NCBI RefSeq assembly: GCF_024460775.1 | Contig: NZ_JANFYZ010000010.1 | Span: forward strand, 1-64,000 | Reading direction: 5' to 3' | Origin: Desulfovibrio desulfuricans | GTDB taxonomy: Bacteria > Desulfobacterota > Desulfovibrionia > Desulfovibrionales > Desulfovibrionaceae | DNA length: 64,000 bases | In this document: one piece after another, positions 37,780 to 49,536 of the stretch | Numbering within the stretch: position 1 is the first letter of the stretch | Layout of the letters: the number at the start of each line of letters is the position of its first letter | Notes under the pieces: generated by a model | What the model saw: the letters and a program-made list of their open reading frames with translations, nothing else | Told to the model about the DNA's origin: nothing | Databases searched by the model: none | Program-made: the position numbers and the translations under genes

Positions 37780-38346
37780 TTAACTGTTTTCTGTATTGTC
37801 CTCTGGCTTGCTTTCGGCCTTGCTTTCGGCAAGATAAATATCCAGCAGGCCTTCAGGCGGGTCAATGACCACAGCGGGAATTTCCAGATCAAAACCCGCA
37901 ATAAATTCAGGCCGCGCGGGGAAGAGCACTTCCTTGTCGTCATCGGTCATGATGACCCACATTTCAAGGCCCGCGGGGTACTCAAAATGGTCGAGCCTGC
38001 CGATGCGGGCACCATCCGGCAGCACCACGTCGCAGTCGAGCAGATCTTCCAGATAGACCTCGTCGTCATCTGGCTCCGGCAGATCTTCGCGCCGCACAAA
38101 CAGCTTGCAGCCGCGCAGGGCTTCTGCCGCTGTGCGGTCGGCCACGCCTTCAAGCAGGAGCAGGGGCCGCTCCTTGTGGCTGCGCACAGCCGCAATCTTG
38201 ACACGGCGCGGCGCGTCCTTGCCCTTCTGCAGCCAGAGGGGGGTATCCAAAAGCAAGGGGGAGTCCGCATGCCAGTCGATGCAGATCTCCCCTTTGATGC
38301 CGTGGGGCCGCGCCAGCGTACCCATATGAATCCAGGTTTCCGTCAT
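37780..38346 (-). CDS. rimM: Ribosome maturation factor RimM
   Basis: 188 residues. The N-terminal RimM domain begins MGTLARPHGIKGEICI, and the C-terminal PRC-barrel-like domain includes LLDCDVVLPDGARIGRLDHF and ends with ARPEFIAGFDLEI. RimM binds ribosomal protein S19 during 30S maturation. The ATG at 38346 (MTETWIHMG) is preferred; the frame to 38454 adds a non-family leader. A short Glu/Lys/Ser-rich tail follows the core. Genome context ffh-rpsP-khpA-rimM is a common bacterial order. Confidence 0.94.
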   Translation of the reverse strand: MTETWIHMGTLARPHGIKGEICIDWHADSPLLLDTPLWLQKGKDAPRRVKIAAVRSHKERPLLLLEGVADRTAAEALRGCKLFVRREDLPEPDDDEVYLEDLLDCDVVLPDGARIGRLDHFEYPAGLEMWVIMTDDDKEVLFPARPEFIAGFDLEIPAVVIDPPEGLLDIYLAESKAESKPEDNTENS

Positions 38347-38475
38347 ACTTCCAGTTCTGCCGGGTTTCCGGCGGGCTGAGGCGTAACTGCAATGCCAGGC
38401 ATTGCAGCAGGCGGAACCGGGTTTTTCCCATTCCCCGTTTCCGTCAGGAAACAAAGGCCTGGAAAGAACGCGGCG

Positions 38476-38706
38476 CTACTCCAGAATTTCCAGCACTGTG
38501 CGTTTTTTACACTTGATGGAAGCGGCGCTCAGAATGGTGCGCATGGCCCTGGCCGTGCGCCCCTGCTTGCCGATAACCTTGCCCAGGTCCTCTTTGGCGA
38601 CCTTGAGCTCAAGAACCGTCGTCTGCTCGCCTTCTACTTCGCTGACTTGCACTTCTTCGGGATTATCCACCAGGGATTTGGCAATGTATTCTATCAGGGC
38701 CTTCAT
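38476..38706 (-). CDS. khpA: KH-domain RNA-binding protein KhpA
   Basis: 76 residues, a single KH domain with the GxxG loop ([16 protein letters not shown]) and the usual start [19 protein letters not shown]. The family binds RNA, often with KhpB, and affects cell division or sRNA action; it is regularly placed between rpsP and rimM, as here. Confidence 0.94.
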   Translation of the reverse strand: MKALIEYIAKSLVDNPEEVQVSEVEGEQTTVLELKVAKEDLGKVIGKQGRTARAMRTILSAASIKCKKRTVLEILE

Positions 38707-38740
38707 GTGTACCTCCAGTGGGGGTCAGCCCGTGGGCCTC

Positions 38741-38810
38741 GGGCGCGCCAAGCGCGCCCCCGGCTCAAACGGGGCCTGCTTGCAGACCACCGCCGGTTCT
38801 GATGAACCGG
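38741..38810. repeat. Two hairpins between rpsP and khpA
   Basis: GGGCGCGC (38741-38748) / GCGCGCCC (38752-38759) with a 3-base loop, and CCGGTTC (38793-38799) / GAACCGG (38804-38810) with loop TGAT. Both are perfect. Neither is followed by a T-run on the minus strand; they may slow transcription or protect mRNA ends to tune expression below the ribosomal protein gene. Confidence 0.6.
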
Positions 38811-38926
38811 GACAGATATTGCCCGAGCTTTCCCAAAAAACAGCCAGCAGCAAAGTTCTCCTTCAGGGCATGCCTGAAAGAGATTTGCCGTAGGCTCTGC
38901 GCTGCCGCAAAGATAAGCCCAATAAA

Positions 38927-39166
38927 CTAGCCCAGGTGCTCTTTGATAAGAGCGCGCACGGTGTTGGTGGGCTCAGCGCCGCGACCCAGCCATTCCTTGA
39001 TCTTGGCGGCATCAAGCTTCACTTCAGCCGGATTGACCATGGGATTGTAGTAGCCCAGGAATTCCAGCGGACGGCCATCACGACGGGTTTCGTCATTTGC
39101 GGCCACCACACGGTAGAAGGGGTGCTTCTTGCTGCCGAGGCGGGTCAATTTCAACTTTACTGCCAT
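38927..39166 (-). CDS. rpsP: 30S ribosomal protein S16
   Basis: 79 residues with the family signature [20 protein letters not shown] followed by [14 protein letters not shown] and the [20 protein letters not shown] helix. Full length. Cytosolic structural protein of the small subunit, between ffh and khpA on the same strand. Confidence 0.98.
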   Translation of the reverse strand: MAVKLKLTRLGSKKHPFYRVVAANDETRRDGRPLEFLGYYNPMVNPAEVKLDAAKIKEWLGRGAEPTNTVRALIKEHLG

Positions 39167-39290
39167 GAGTCCAACTCCCTTTGATTGATGTTATGTTAGC
39201 GTTGCGCCCGGGAAAGGGCAAGGGCGGGAAGCCCTGGCGCAAAGAGATTCATCGCCGCGCGTGGCGGCGCTCCTTGCCCCGTAAATATTG

Positions 39291-40835
39291 TTACTTTTTC
39301 TTGCGCTTGGGGCGCTCTTTTTTCTTGCGCTTTTTGGGCGCAGCCTTGGTTGCGCCAGCGCGAGCGCCGGGCATACCTTCCATGCCGGGCATTCCAGGCA
39401 TTCCACCCATTCCCGGCATGCCGGGCATTCCGCCCATGCCGCCAAGATTAGGCATACCGCCAAGCCCCTTGGGCAGGTTCATGCCTGGGGGCATGCCGCG
39501 CATGCGCGGCATGGCGGGCATTTTGGCGCCCTTGCCGCCCATCATGCCCTTCATCATCTGGCGCATCTGCTCAAACTGGCGCACAAGCTGGTTGACCTGG
39601 GCGACAGTTACGCCTGCGCCCTTTGCTATGCGCGCCCTGCGGCTGCCGTTGAGGATGTCGGGATTGCGGCGTTCAGCCATGGTCATGGAACTGATGATAG
39701 CCTCAGTGCGCGCCATTTCCTTTTCAGGCATGGCCCCGCTGGCCTCGGCCAGCTTGTCGCGCAGGCCGCCCATGCCGGGGATCATTTTAAGGATGCTGTC
39801 GAGCGAGCCGAGTTTTTTTATACGGCGCATCTGAGTGCGAAAATCTTCAAGATCAAAGCTGGCCTTCTTCATCTTGAGGGCCAGTTCTTCGGCTTCTTCT
39901 GCGTTGATGGCGCTCTGCGCCTTTTCAACCAGGGTGAGCACATCGCCCATGCCAAGGATGCGGCCAGCGATACGGTCGGGGTGGAAGACTTCCATCTCCG
40001 ACAGTTTTTCGCCCATGCCCACAAACTTGACAGGCGCGCCCGTAACCGAGCGGATGGAGAGAGCAGCGCCGCCGCGCGCATCGCCGTCCATCTTGGTGAG
40101 CACAACGCCGGTGATGCCGAGGCGCTCGTTAAAGCTTTCGGCCACGGTCACGGCGTCCTGACCGGTCATGGCGTCTGCAACAAACAGAATTTCCTGCGGC
40201 TGCACGGCCTGCTTGATGGCGGCCAGCTCCTGCATGAGCGGCTCGTCCACATGCAGGCGGCCCGCAGTGTCGATCAGCAGCACGGTGGCCTGCTCTTCGC
40301 GGGCTTTTTCAAGCGCGGCCTTGGCAATGTCCACGGGATTCATGTCCACCGTGGAGGGGAAGCAAGGCATGTCGAGCTGCTTGGCCAGCACGGTCAGCTG
40401 GTCAATAGCCGCAGGGCGATACACGTCGGCAGGCACAAGATAGGGGCGCAGCTTCTGCTTGCGCAGAATATTGGCGATCTTGCCCGCAGAGGTCGTTTTA
40501 CCAGAGCCCTGCAAGCCCACAAGCATGATGACCGCAGGTTCGCGCCCTTGCAGATTCAGCCCGGCGGTTTCGCCGCCAAGCAGCTGCACAAGTTCATCGT
40601 TAACAATCTTGATGACTTGCTGGGCAGGGCTCACGCCCTTGAGCACCTCTTGCCCCAGGCACTTTTCGCGCACGCTTTCCACAAAGTCTTTAACGACCTT
40701 GAAGTTGACGTCCGCCTCAAGCAGGGCAAGGCGCACCTCGCGCAGGCCAGCCTGCACATTTTCTTCGGTAAGCTGCCCGCGCCCGCTGAATGTGCGGAAT
40801 ACGCCTGAAAGTCTGTCGGAAAGGCTCTCGAACAT
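39291..40835 (-). CDS. ffh: Signal recognition particle protein Ffh
   Basis: 514 residues. N domain MFESLSDRLSGVFRTFSG, GTPase G domain with G1 GLQGSGKTTSAGKIA, G3 DTAGRLHVDE and TKMDGDARGG, then the methionine-rich M domain that binds signal sequences and 4.5S RNA. ATG 40835 is the start, with GGGGAC upstream; the 46-residue in-frame extension to 40973 is not family-like. After the M-domain core the protein runs into an unusual tail of repeated Gly-Gly-Met-Pro-Gly-Met units and ends in a Lys/Arg-rich block. No SRP RNA gene was recognised nearby. Confidence 0.96.
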   Translation of the reverse strand: MFESLSDRLSGVFRTFSGRGQLTEENVQAGLREVRLALLEADVNFKVVKDFVESVREKCLGQEVLKGVSPAQQVIKIVNDELVQLLGGETAGLNLQGREPAVIMLVGLQGSGKTTSAGKIANILRKQKLRPYLVPADVYRPAAIDQLTVLAKQLDMPCFPSTVDMNPVDIAKAALEKAREEQATVLLIDTAGRLHVDEPLMQELAAIKQAVQPQEILFVADAMTGQDAVTVAESFNERLGITGVVLTKMDGDARGGAALSIRSVTGAPVKFVGMGEKLSEMEVFHPDRIAGRILGMGDVLTLVEKAQSAINAEEAEELALKMKKASFDLEDFRTQMRRIKKLGSLDSILKMIPGMGGLRDKLAEASGAMPEKEMARTEAIISSMTMAERRNPDILNGSRRARIAKGAGVTVAQVNQLVRQFEQMRQMMKGMMGGKGAKMPAMPRMRGMPPGMNLPKGLGGMPNLGGMGGMPGMPGMGGMPGMPGMEGMPGARAGATKAAPKKRKKKERPKRKKK

Positions 40836-42984
<2,149 letters not shown>

Positions 42985-43005
42985 GCAATACCGCTGCCAG
43001 CGGTC

Positions 43006-43106
43006 TTTTGCCCTCCGGCGGCATGAGATTTCGCCTGCTTTTCCGGCAACGTGCCGCTAAAGCACTAGCCGAAAAAGCAGGCGCGTCTTGTTTGGCGGAG
43101 AACAAA
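43006..43106. repeat. Nested inverted repeat in the guaB-guaA gap (element 3)
   Basis: Inner arms CGCCTGCTTTTCCGGC (43032-43047) and GCCGAAAAAGCAGGCG (43068-43083) match at 15 of 16 positions. A smaller GTGC/GCAC hairpin sits in the loop. Outer flanks TTTTGCCCTCCGGC and GGCGGAGAACAAAA pair at about 11 of 14. The right flank resembles that of element 1 (GGCAGGGAACAAAA). The rest of the 311-bp gap up to guaA contains several GATCAGG-like short repeats and no supported gene. Confidence 0.6.
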
Positions 43107-43295
43107 AATCCCGCGGCAACACAAGCGGAAATAGCAGCGGCTCCCAAAGCCGTAGATAGCCCACAGGCCCCGGCATCACGACCATCGGGCAAAAGATCAG
43201 AAAAAGATCAGGCGAACGATCAGGAGCAAGATCAACCGGGCGCGCAGTAGCGGCGCACAGCAACAGGCCACGGCCAGCACCAGGCGAGGACACAT

Positions 43296-44831
43296 ATGCC
43301 CAGCAAAGTCATAATTATTGACTACGGCTCACAGGTTACCCAGCTCATCGCGCGCCGCGTGCGCGAAGCCGGGGTTTACTCCGAAATACATTCCTGCATC
43401 ACCACCGCTGCCCAGGTGGCGGCAATGAAGCCTTCCGCCGTCATCCTTTCCGGTGGCCCGGCCAGCGTGGGCGAAGCCGATGCTCCGGTTCTTGACCCCG
43501 GTTTTCTTGAGCTTGGCGTGCCGGTGCTCGGCATATGCTACGGCATGCAGCTGCTGGCCCGGAATCTTGGCGGCCAGCTTGCCCAGTCGCTCACGCGCGA
43601 ATACGGCCCCTCCGACCTTACCCTCACCGCGCCCTGCGCCCTGTGGGAAGGCATTGAATCCACCAGTCGCGTGTGGATGAGCCACGGCGACAAGGTACTT
43701 GCGCCGCCGCCAGGCTTTACCGTGACGGGCCGCACGCCGACTCTGGATGTGGCCGCTATGGCTGACGAAGCCCGCAAAATCTACGCCGTGCAGTTCCACC
43801 CCGAAGTGCACCACAGTGTGGACGGCGAGCGCATGCTGCGCAACTTCCTGTTCAAGGTTGCGGGCATCAAGCCCGACTGGACCATGTCTTCGTTTGTGGA
43901 GCGCGTGGTTGCCGAAATGGCCGAACAGGTGGGCGACCGCCACGTGGTATGCGCCCTTTCCGGCGGCATTGATTCTACCGTGGTGGCCGTGCTGCTCAAC
44001 AAGGCCATCGGCAAGCGTCTGCACTGCATCTTTGTGGATAACGGCCTGCTGCGCCTTGGCGAAGGCGACGAAGTAGTCAGCTACCTGCGCGAACACTTTG
44101 ACCTCAACCTCGACTTTGTGCAGGCGCAGGAACGTTTTCTTTCCAAACTTGCGGGCGTGGATGACCCCGAAAAGAAGCGCAAGATCATCGGCCACACCTT
44201 CATTGAAATTTTCGACGAAGAAGCCAAAAAGCTGCCGCAGGTGGACTTTTTGGCGCAGGGCACCCTGTACCCTGACGTAATCGAATCCATCTCGCACAAG
44301 GGTCCCAGCGCCGTCATCAAGAGCCACCACAACGTGGGCGGCCTGCCCGACACCATGAAGCTCAAGCTCATCGAGCCCCTGCGCGAACTCTTCAAGGACG
44401 AAGTGCGCAAGGTCGCCGCAGAGCTTGGCATGCCCGACTCCATCGTGTGGCGGCATCCCTTCCCCGGCCCCGGCCTCGCCATCCGCGTACTTGGCGAAAT
44501 CACCGAAGAACGCCTCCAGATTTTGCGCCTGGCCGACAAAATCGTGCAGCAGGAACTGCGCGAATCCGGCTGGTACCGCAAGGTGTGGCAGGGCTTTGCC
44601 GTGTTGCTGCCGCTCAAGACCGTTGGCGTCATGGGCGATGGCCGCACCTACGAGCATGTTATCGCCCTGCGCGTAGTCGACAGCGTGGACGCCATGACCG
44701 CTGACTGGGCGCGCCTGCCTGCGGAACTGATCGAGCGCATGTCGAGCCGCATCATCAACGAGGTCAAGGGCGTCAACCGCGTGGTATACGACGTTTCTTC
44801 CAAGCCGCCGAGCACAATTGAGTGGGAATAA
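43296..44831 (+). CDS. guaA: GMP synthase (glutamine-hydrolysing)
   Basis: 511 residues. Converts XMP to GMP using ATP and glutamine. The N-terminal class I amidotransferase has [18 protein letters not shown], the nucleophile in [12 protein letters not shown] and the His/Glu pair in [10 protein letters not shown]. The ATP-pyrophosphatase domain has the P-loop [15 protein letters not shown], and the C-terminal dimerisation domain ends KPPSTIEWE, as in nearly all GuaA proteins. GCGAGGA precedes ATG 43296. Nine bases separate its stop from tatB. Confidence 0.97.
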   Translation: MPSKVIIIDYGSQVTQLIARRVREAGVYSEIHSCITTAAQVAAMKPSAVILSGGPASVGEADAPVLDPGFLELGVPVLGICYGMQLLARNLGGQLAQSLTREYGPSDLTLTAPCALWEGIESTSRVWMSHGDKVLAPPPGFTVTGRTPTLDVAAMADEARKIYAVQFHPEVHHSVDGERMLRNFLFKVAGIKPDWTMSSFVERVVAEMAEQVGDRHVVCALSGGIDSTVVAVLLNKAIGKRLHCIFVDNGLLRLGEGDEVVSYLREHFDLNLDFVQAQERFLSKLAGVDDPEKKRKIIGHTFIEIFDEEAKKLPQVDFLAQGTLYPDVIESISHKGPSAVIKSHHNVGGLPDTMKLKLIEPLRELFKDEVRKVAAELGMPDSIVWRHPFPGPGLAIRVLGEITEERLQILRLADKIVQQELRESGWYRKVWQGFAVLLPLKTVGVMGDGRTYEHVIALRVVDSVDAMTADWARLPAELIERMSSRIINEVKGVNRVVYDVSSKPPSTIEWE

Positions 44832-44840
44832 GGGGGCAGC

Positions 44841-45554
44841 ATGTTCGGGATAGGAAGCACTGAACTTCTGGTCATCCTTGTGGTGGCCCTCATTGTACTT
44901 GGCCCCAAAAGCCTTGCCAACGTGTCGCGCACGCTGGGCAAGGCCATGGGCGAGTTCCGCCGCGTATCCACAGACTTTCAGCGCACGCTGAATGCTGAGG
45001 CCGAGGAAGAGGAACAACGCAAGCGCAAGCAGGAAGCCGCCAGAGCGGCGAAAGAAGCTGCCGCCGCCGCCAAGGAAGCCCGCGCCGCCGAAATGGCCGC
45101 CGCTGCCGCAGCGGCAACCGAGGGCCAGCCTGCCGCAACTACAACGGCTCAGGCTGACAATATTCCGGCCTCAGAGGCGGTTATTGACGCCACTGCTACC
45201 CGGCCTGCCGCCGATGCGGGGCAGAACACAGCCACGGCAACGAACGAAGCGGCTCAGCCCGAGGCCCCAAAGCCCACGGTTGCGGACGCTCCTGTTGTTG
45301 ACGCGCCGGTTGCCGAAGCTCCGGTTGTCGAAGCAGCCCACGCCGCAGAGGCCAAGGCCGAAGCCCAGCCTGTCGCGGGCACGGCAGCGTCCGCCGAAGG
45401 GGCAGCCCCTGTTGCTCCGCCTGCTGGCAGCCCGCTGGCTGAAGCCCTTGCCAAAACAAAGGCCGAGGCAGAAGCCGCGGAAGCCAAGCTGGCATCCGCT
45501 TCCACGGGCGCGCCTCAGGCCGTTGCCACCCCTGACAATGGCGGCAAAGCATGA
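44841..45554 (+). CDS. tatB: Twin-arginine translocase subunit TatB
   Basis: 237 residues. N-terminal helix MFGIGSTELLVILVVALIVL then the hinge GPKSLANVSRTLGKAMGEF and an amphipathic charged helix, as in TatA/B; the Glu8 and the following tatC support TatB. After residue ~60 the sequence becomes low complexity: Ala/Glu/Lys-rich, then Ala/Pro/Val repeats (VVDAPVAEAPVVEAA). The tail is far longer than in typical TatB. ATGA overlap with tatC. Works with TatC in binding Tat signal peptides of folded periplasmic redox proteins. Confidence 0.9.
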   Translation: MFGIGSTELLVILVVALIVLGPKSLANVSRTLGKAMGEFRRVSTDFQRTLNAEAEEEEQRKRKQEAARAAKEAAAAAKEARAAEMAAAAAAATEGQPAATTTAQADNIPASEAVIDATATRPAADAGQNTATATNEAAQPEAPKPTVADAPVVDAPVAEAPVVEAAHAAEAKAEAQPVAGTAASAEGAAPVAPPAGSPLAEALAKTKAEAEAAEAKLASASTGAPQAVATPDNGGKA

Positions 45555-46723
45555 GTGCGGATAAACCCTTGAGCCCCGAGGTGGCCGCATCCCCGTCTGC
45601 CCCTGAGACCGCAGGGGAACATTCCGACCTCAACAAGACAAATGAAACCGCAGCGGAGCCGTCCCTTCAGGGGGCGGCCCCTGCGGATACGCCTGCAGAA
45701 GCGGCAGAAGCGTCTGCCGCGTCAGCACCCGAAACTGCACCAGAAGCCACGCCGGAAACACAGGCTGACGGGCAGCCTCCTCTGCCCCCGGTTCCGCCAG
45801 TGGGCACAGTGCAAAGCCCTGCGGCAGAGCCTGAGAACCTGCCCATCCAGAGCGAAAGCACGCCTCCTGCCACGCCGGAAGACGAGGTGGAGGAAGAAGC
45901 TGACGACAGACCCATGGGCCTCATGGATCACCTCTCGGAGCTGCGCGGTCGCCTTGTGCGCTGCTGCCTCGCCGTCATGGTGGGCTTTATAGCCTGCTGG
46001 GCCGTGGTTGATCCCATTTTTGACGCACTTGTGGCGCCTCTGCTGAGCGTCCTGCCTGACGGCTCGCACGCCATCTACACCACCCTGCCCGAAGGCTTTT
46101 TCACCCGCATGCACATTGCCTTTGTGGCTGGCGTGTTTGTGAGCAGCCCTGCAATTTTTTATCAGGTATGGGCCTTCATCGCCCCCGGTCTGTATGAAGA
46201 AGAAAAACGGAGCATCATACCTGTTGCCGTGATGTCGGCCTTCTTCTTTATCAGCGGCGGCGCCTTCTGCTACTTTGTGGTTTTTCCCAACGCATTTGCC
46301 TTCTTCATGAGCTACGCCACCGACACCATCGTGGCTATGCCCAAGATCAGCGATTATCTGAGCTTTGTGCTCAAGCTTATTCTTGCCTTTGGCCTTGTGT
46401 TTGAAATGCCGCTGTTTGCCTTCTTTCTGGCGCGCATGGGCATTATCACGGCAGAACTCATGCGCCGCGTGCGGCGTTATGCCATTCTGGCCATTTTCAT
46501 CGTGGCGGCAATTCTTTCACCGCCCGATGTGGTTTCGCAGTTGCTCATGGCCGCGCCCATGCTTGTTCTTTATGAAGTGAGCATCTTTGTGGCGGCTGGT
46601 TTTGGCAAAAAGCCCGCGAAGGAAGAAGACGAGTCAGACGAAAAGCCCGAAGGCGAAGACGGCGAAACCCCCGATGCCGGGACAAAACCGGACAAGGATG
46701 AAAATACCTCGGAGAAGCCATGA
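45551..46723 (+). CDS. tatC: Sec-independent translocase subunit TatC with long N-terminal extension
   Basis: 390 residues. The TatC core runs from about residue 118 ([19 protein letters not shown]) through six helices, with the periplasmic/TM signature [20 protein letters not shown] and GLYEEEKR; the Glu in the latter is important for signal-peptide binding in the family. The core is preceded by ~117 residues of Ala/Pro/Glu-rich low complexity and followed by an acidic tail. An internal ATG at the core start (PMGLMDHL) could give a conventional TatC, but the ATGA overlap with tatB supports the long form. hisB overlaps its end by ATGA. Confidence 0.92.
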   Translation: MSADKPLSPEVAASPSAPETAGEHSDLNKTNETAAEPSLQGAAPADTPAEAAEASAASAPETAPEATPETQADGQPPLPPVPPVGTVQSPAAEPENLPIQSESTPPATPEDEVEEEADDRPMGLMDHLSELRGRLVRCCLAVMVGFIACWAVVDPIFDALVAPLLSVLPDGSHAIYTTLPEGFFTRMHIAFVAGVFVSSPAIFYQVWAFIAPGLYEEEKRSIIPVAVMSAFFFISGGAFCYFVVFPNAFAFFMSYATDTIVAMPKISDYLSFVLKLILAFGLVFEMPLFAFFLARMGIITAELMRRVRRYAILAIFIVAAILSPPDVVSQLLMAAPMLVLYEVSIFVAAGFGKKPAKEEDESDEKPEGEDGETPDAGTKPDKDENTSEKP

Positions 46724-47319
46724 GCGACATCGCCCCCAGAACCTCCACGCAAGAGCGCAAAAGCGCCGAAACCGACATCCGGCTTGAACTGAACATTGAC
46801 GGTCAGGGCATTACGGACGTGAAAACAGGTTTTGGCCTGCTCGACCATATGTTGACGCTGACAGCTTTTTGGGCTGGTATGGATCTGCGGCTGGTGTGCG
46901 AGGGCGACATGGAAGTGGACGCCCACCACACCACAGAAGACGTGGGGCTGCTGCTCGGCAAGGCGCTGCTTGAAGCCCTCGGAGACAGGGCTGGCATTGC
47001 CCGCGTAGGCTATGGGCGCGTTCCCATGGACGAAGCCCTGGCAGAAGCCACTGTTGATCTTTCGGGCCGCCCCTGGCTTGAGTGGCGCGGCGGAGAGTTG
47101 CTGCCCCCGGTTCTGGCGGGGGAAGAAAAAGACCTCTGGCGGGAATTTTACAAGGCATTTGCAAGCAGTGCGCGCTGCAATCTGCATGTGGAGTTCCGCT
47201 ATGGCCAGAACGGCCATCATCTGCTGGAATCGGCGGCCAAAGGGCTGGGGCTTGCCCTGGCCCAGGCAGTGCGCCGAAACGGCACAACCATCAGAAGCAC
47301 AAAGGGAGGTCTTGATTGA
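46720..47319 (+). CDS. hisB: Imidazoleglycerol-phosphate dehydratase
   Basis: 199 residues, monofunctional HisB of histidine synthesis. Metal-binding and family motifs: [37 protein letters not shown] (His cluster for Mn2+), [21 protein letters not shown] and [20 protein letters not shown]. Starts inside the tatC stop (ATGA), with GGAG upstream, and ends overlapping the next gene (TGATG), so translation should be coupled on both sides. Confidence 0.97.
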   Translation: MSDIAPRTSTQERKSAETDIRLELNIDGQGITDVKTGFGLLDHMLTLTAFWAGMDLRLVCEGDMEVDAHHTTEDVGLLLGKALLEALGDRAGIARVGYGRVPMDEALAEATVDLSGRPWLEWRGGELLPPVLAGEEKDLWREFYKAFASSARCNLHVEFRYGQNGHHLLESAAKGLGLALAQAVRRNGTTIRSTKGGLD

Positions 47320-47978
47320 TGCAATCCCGACTTCGTATGCTGTTGCTGCCCGCGCTTTGCCTCATGCTGATCGCCTGCGCCTGCAGCCGCCGTCCCACAA
47401 GCACGGCGGACGTTCCCCGCGTTATTTCGCCTTCGTATGTCATATCGGTTGCGCCCTTTACCCAGCCGATCAACGCAAGCCAGCTTATTACCGGGCGTAT
47501 CCCTGATAATCAGGGCCGCATTGCCGATGAACAGCTGCCCTCGCTTGACCGTCGGTTCCGCAATGTGCTTACCACCGATTCCAAACGTCAGTTCAAGTAT
47601 ATTGACACCATTGATCTGCCCAGGGATCTTACGCGCTTCCACAGTTCCGAGCAGCCCCAGGCGCTGCCGCTCTGGATTGCCTATGGCAAGAAGCAGGGCG
47701 CGCAACTGCTGCTGGTGCCGCAGATTCTTGACTGGCACGAACGCCAGGGCTCCACTGCCGGTGTTACCGAACCCGCCCATGTGCGCGTGGAATTTTTCCT
47801 CATCAACGTTGCCAACGGCTCCATCATGTCGCGCTCCGTCTTTGAAGAAAAGCAGGAAGGCCTTGTGGACAACCTGATGAACGTAGGTACGTTCTTCAAG
47901 CGGCGCGGCCAGTGGGTCACGGCTGAAGAACTGACCGAAGACGGCATGCGCAAAGCAGTAAAGGATATGGGTTTATGA
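47319..47978 (+). CDS. Predicted lipoprotein of unknown function in the his operon
   Basis: 219 residues. Signal peptide with lipobox LIAC ([14 protein letters not shown]), so probably anchored to the outer or inner membrane as a lipoprotein. The mature part has [12 protein letters not shown] near the start and a [19 protein letters not shown] strand set reminiscent of small periplasmic GNA1162/LpoB-like lipoproteins; I do not assign a family. GGAGG lies ten bases before ATG 47319, which overlaps the hisB stop by one base, and its own stop overlaps hisA (ATGA). There is no obvious link to histidine synthesis. Confidence 0.82.
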   Translation: MQSRLRMLLLPALCLMLIACACSRRPTSTADVPRVISPSYVISVAPFTQPINASQLITGRIPDNQGRIADEQLPSLDRRFRNVLTTDSKRQFKYIDTIDLPRDLTRFHSSEQPQALPLWIAYGKKQGAQLLLVPQILDWHERQGSTAGVTEPAHVRVEFFLINVANGSIMSRSVFEEKQEGLVDNLMNVGTFFKRRGQWVTAEELTEDGMRKAVKDMGL

Positions 47979-48706
47979 TTCTATTTCCCGCCGTGGACAT
48001 TCAGGACGGCAAGGCCGTGCGCCTCAAGCAGGGCCGCGCCCATGAAAGCACCGTCTTTGCCGAAGACCCCACAGACGCCGCCAAAGCCTGGGAAGCGCGA
48101 GGCGCTCAATGGCTGCACGTGGTTGATCTGGACGGAGCCTTTGACGGCGCGGCCAAAAGCCGCGAGATCGTGCGCCGCATCTGCACCGAGCTGTCCATTC
48201 CCGTGCAGCTTGGCGGCGGTATCCGCGACATGGCAACAGCCCAGGCCTATTTTGATGCGGGCGTTTCACGCCTGATTATTGGCACCCTGGCTCTGGAACA
48301 GCCCGAGCTTTTTGCCGAAATGTGCCGTGCCTTCCCTGGCCGCATTGGCGTTTCGCTGGATGCGGATGGCGGCAAACTCAAGACACGTGGATGGGTTGCC
48401 GACACTGGCCTGACCGTTGACGGGGTTCTGCCCCGCCTGCTGGCCGATGGCGCGGCATTCATCATCTATACGGATATCGAGCGCGACGGCATGCAGTGCG
48501 GCGTTAACGTAGCTGCTCTGGAGCATCTTTCGCGCCTTTCCACGGTGCCTGTCATTGCGGCGGGCGGCGTGGCGACGCTGGCAGATGTGCAGAAGCTCTA
48601 CCCCCTCACCCTCACTACCAGCCTTGCGGGAGCTGTGAGCGGCAGGGCGCTGTACGAGGGCACCCTCAACCTTGAGGAAGCCAACGCCTGGATCGCCGCC
48701 CAATAA
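47975..48706 (+). CDS. hisA: ProFAR isomerase (HisA)
   Basis: 243-residue TIM-barrel isomerase of the fourth histidine step. Begins [19 protein letters not shown] with catalytic Asp8, has the first phosphate site QLGGGIRD and the second [13 protein letters not shown], and [14 protein letters not shown] with the second catalytic Asp. Full length. Last gene of the guaB-to-hisA strand run, followed by a terminator. Confidence 0.97.
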   Translation: MILFPAVDIQDGKAVRLKQGRAHESTVFAEDPTDAAKAWEARGAQWLHVVDLDGAFDGAAKSREIVRRICTELSIPVQLGGGIRDMATAQAYFDAGVSRLIIGTLALEQPELFAEMCRAFPGRIGVSLDADGGKLKTRGWVADTGLTVDGVLPRLLADGAAFIIYTDIERDGMQCGVNVAALEHLSRLSTVPVIAAGGVATLADVQKLYPLTLTTSLAGAVSGRALYEGTLNLEEANAWIAAQ

Positions 48707-48727
48707 GCGGCATATAATTGCAGATTC

Positions 48728-48756
48728 AAGGCGGGCCGGATGGCCCGCCTTTTTTA
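48728..48756 (+). terminator. Intrinsic terminator after hisA
   Basis: AAGGCGGGCC (48729-48738) pairs with GGCCCGCCTT (48742-48751) around a 3-4 base loop and is followed by TTTTT. Confidence 0.92.
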
Positions 48757-48858
48757 TGATGAACTTTCGATTGCTTACGCCTGCAATGTGCAATCATGAG
48801 CCTGTCTAAACAAAGCTGCATTCATCAGCGGCAGAAATAGTCAGCGCATACTGCAACC

Positions 48859-48887
48859 TTGACTCCCCCATTTCACGGCCTTATGAT
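48859..48887 (+). promoter_or_regulatory. Putative sigma-70 promoter for the SMR pair
   Basis: TTGACT (48859-48864), exactly 17 bases, TATGAT (48882-48887). Transcription would start near 48894, leaving a leader of about 175 bases with two perfect hairpins: GAACGC/GCGTTC (about 48957-48973) and TCCTTCA/TGAAGGA (about 49021-49038). I did not find the conserved loops of known guanidine riboswitches. Confidence 0.55.
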
Positions 48888-49068
48888 CTATCCATGTTAT
48901 GCTTCAACTCTGCTTTTATGCCTCTTTTACGCCCATGCGTTTCAGGCTTTCCTGAAGAACGCTACTGGCGTTCCCTGCTCTAGCATCTCTCGCTATTTCC
49001 TCTGGTCATAGCCATTGTTGTCCTTCAATGCTGAAGGATTGCCTTTCTATTTTCCGCGAGAGATTTTT

Positions 49069-49536
49069 ATGCTTAGATCAAAACCGTATCATTGGTGCTG
49101 CCTTGTTGCCTCCGTATTTCTGGAGGTGGGCGGAACACTTGTCATGAAGCTGGCGCAGGGCTGGGCTTTTCCCCACGCACAGGTTTTGGGGCTGGTTGTC
49201 ATGTGGCTGGCCATCGCCATGTCCTACTTTTTTTTGTCCAAGGCTGTTACGGGCATTCCCGTTGGCGTGACCTTTGCCTTCTGGGAGGGGCTGGGCCTGA
49301 CCTGCATCACCCTTGGCAGCGTACTTTTTCTGAACGAAGCCCTGACCTTGCGCCGCGCGCTGGGGCTGGCCTGCGTGCTGTCTGGTGCTTTGCTGGTCAA
49401 TTATGGAACCGGGCACGGGGCACCCAAGCCCAGCCGCGAGGACTCCCCCACGGCCAGCAACAAGGCTGAAGCCCGCAAGCAGCGCGCAGAAGCGCCCACC
49501 CTGAATAACGGCCTTGCCGCAGGAGGGAACAGATGA
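49069..49536 (+). CDS. SMR-family transporter subunit 1
   Basis: 155 residues. Four membrane helices of the small multidrug resistance family: CLVASVFLEVGGTLVMKLAQ carries the key TM1 Glu (Glu19), then VVMWLAIAMSYFFLSKAV, GVTFAFWEGLGLTCITLGSV and ALGLACVLSGALLVNYG. Unlike normal ~110-residue SMR proteins it has a ~45-residue hydrophilic tail rich in Lys, Glu and Ala. ATG 49069 follows a GAGAGA box; the frame to 49015 is not family-like. It overlaps the second SMR gene (ATGATG), so a heterodimeric exporter of cationic compounds (quaternary amines, guanidinium or polyamines) is likely. Confidence 0.9.
   Translation: MLRSKPYHWCCLVASVFLEVGGTLVMKLAQGWAFPHAQVLGLVVMWLAIAMSYFFLSKAVTGIPVGVTFAFWEGLGLTCITLGSVLFLNEALTLRRALGLACVLSGALLVNYGTGHGAPKPSREDSPTASNKAEARKQRAEAPTLNNGLAAGGNR

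Noticed and set aside
48888..49068. Guanidine riboswitch before the SMR pair
   Set aside because: The leader has two hairpins, but the conserved sequences of the known guanidine classes (such as ACGR loops) are not present.
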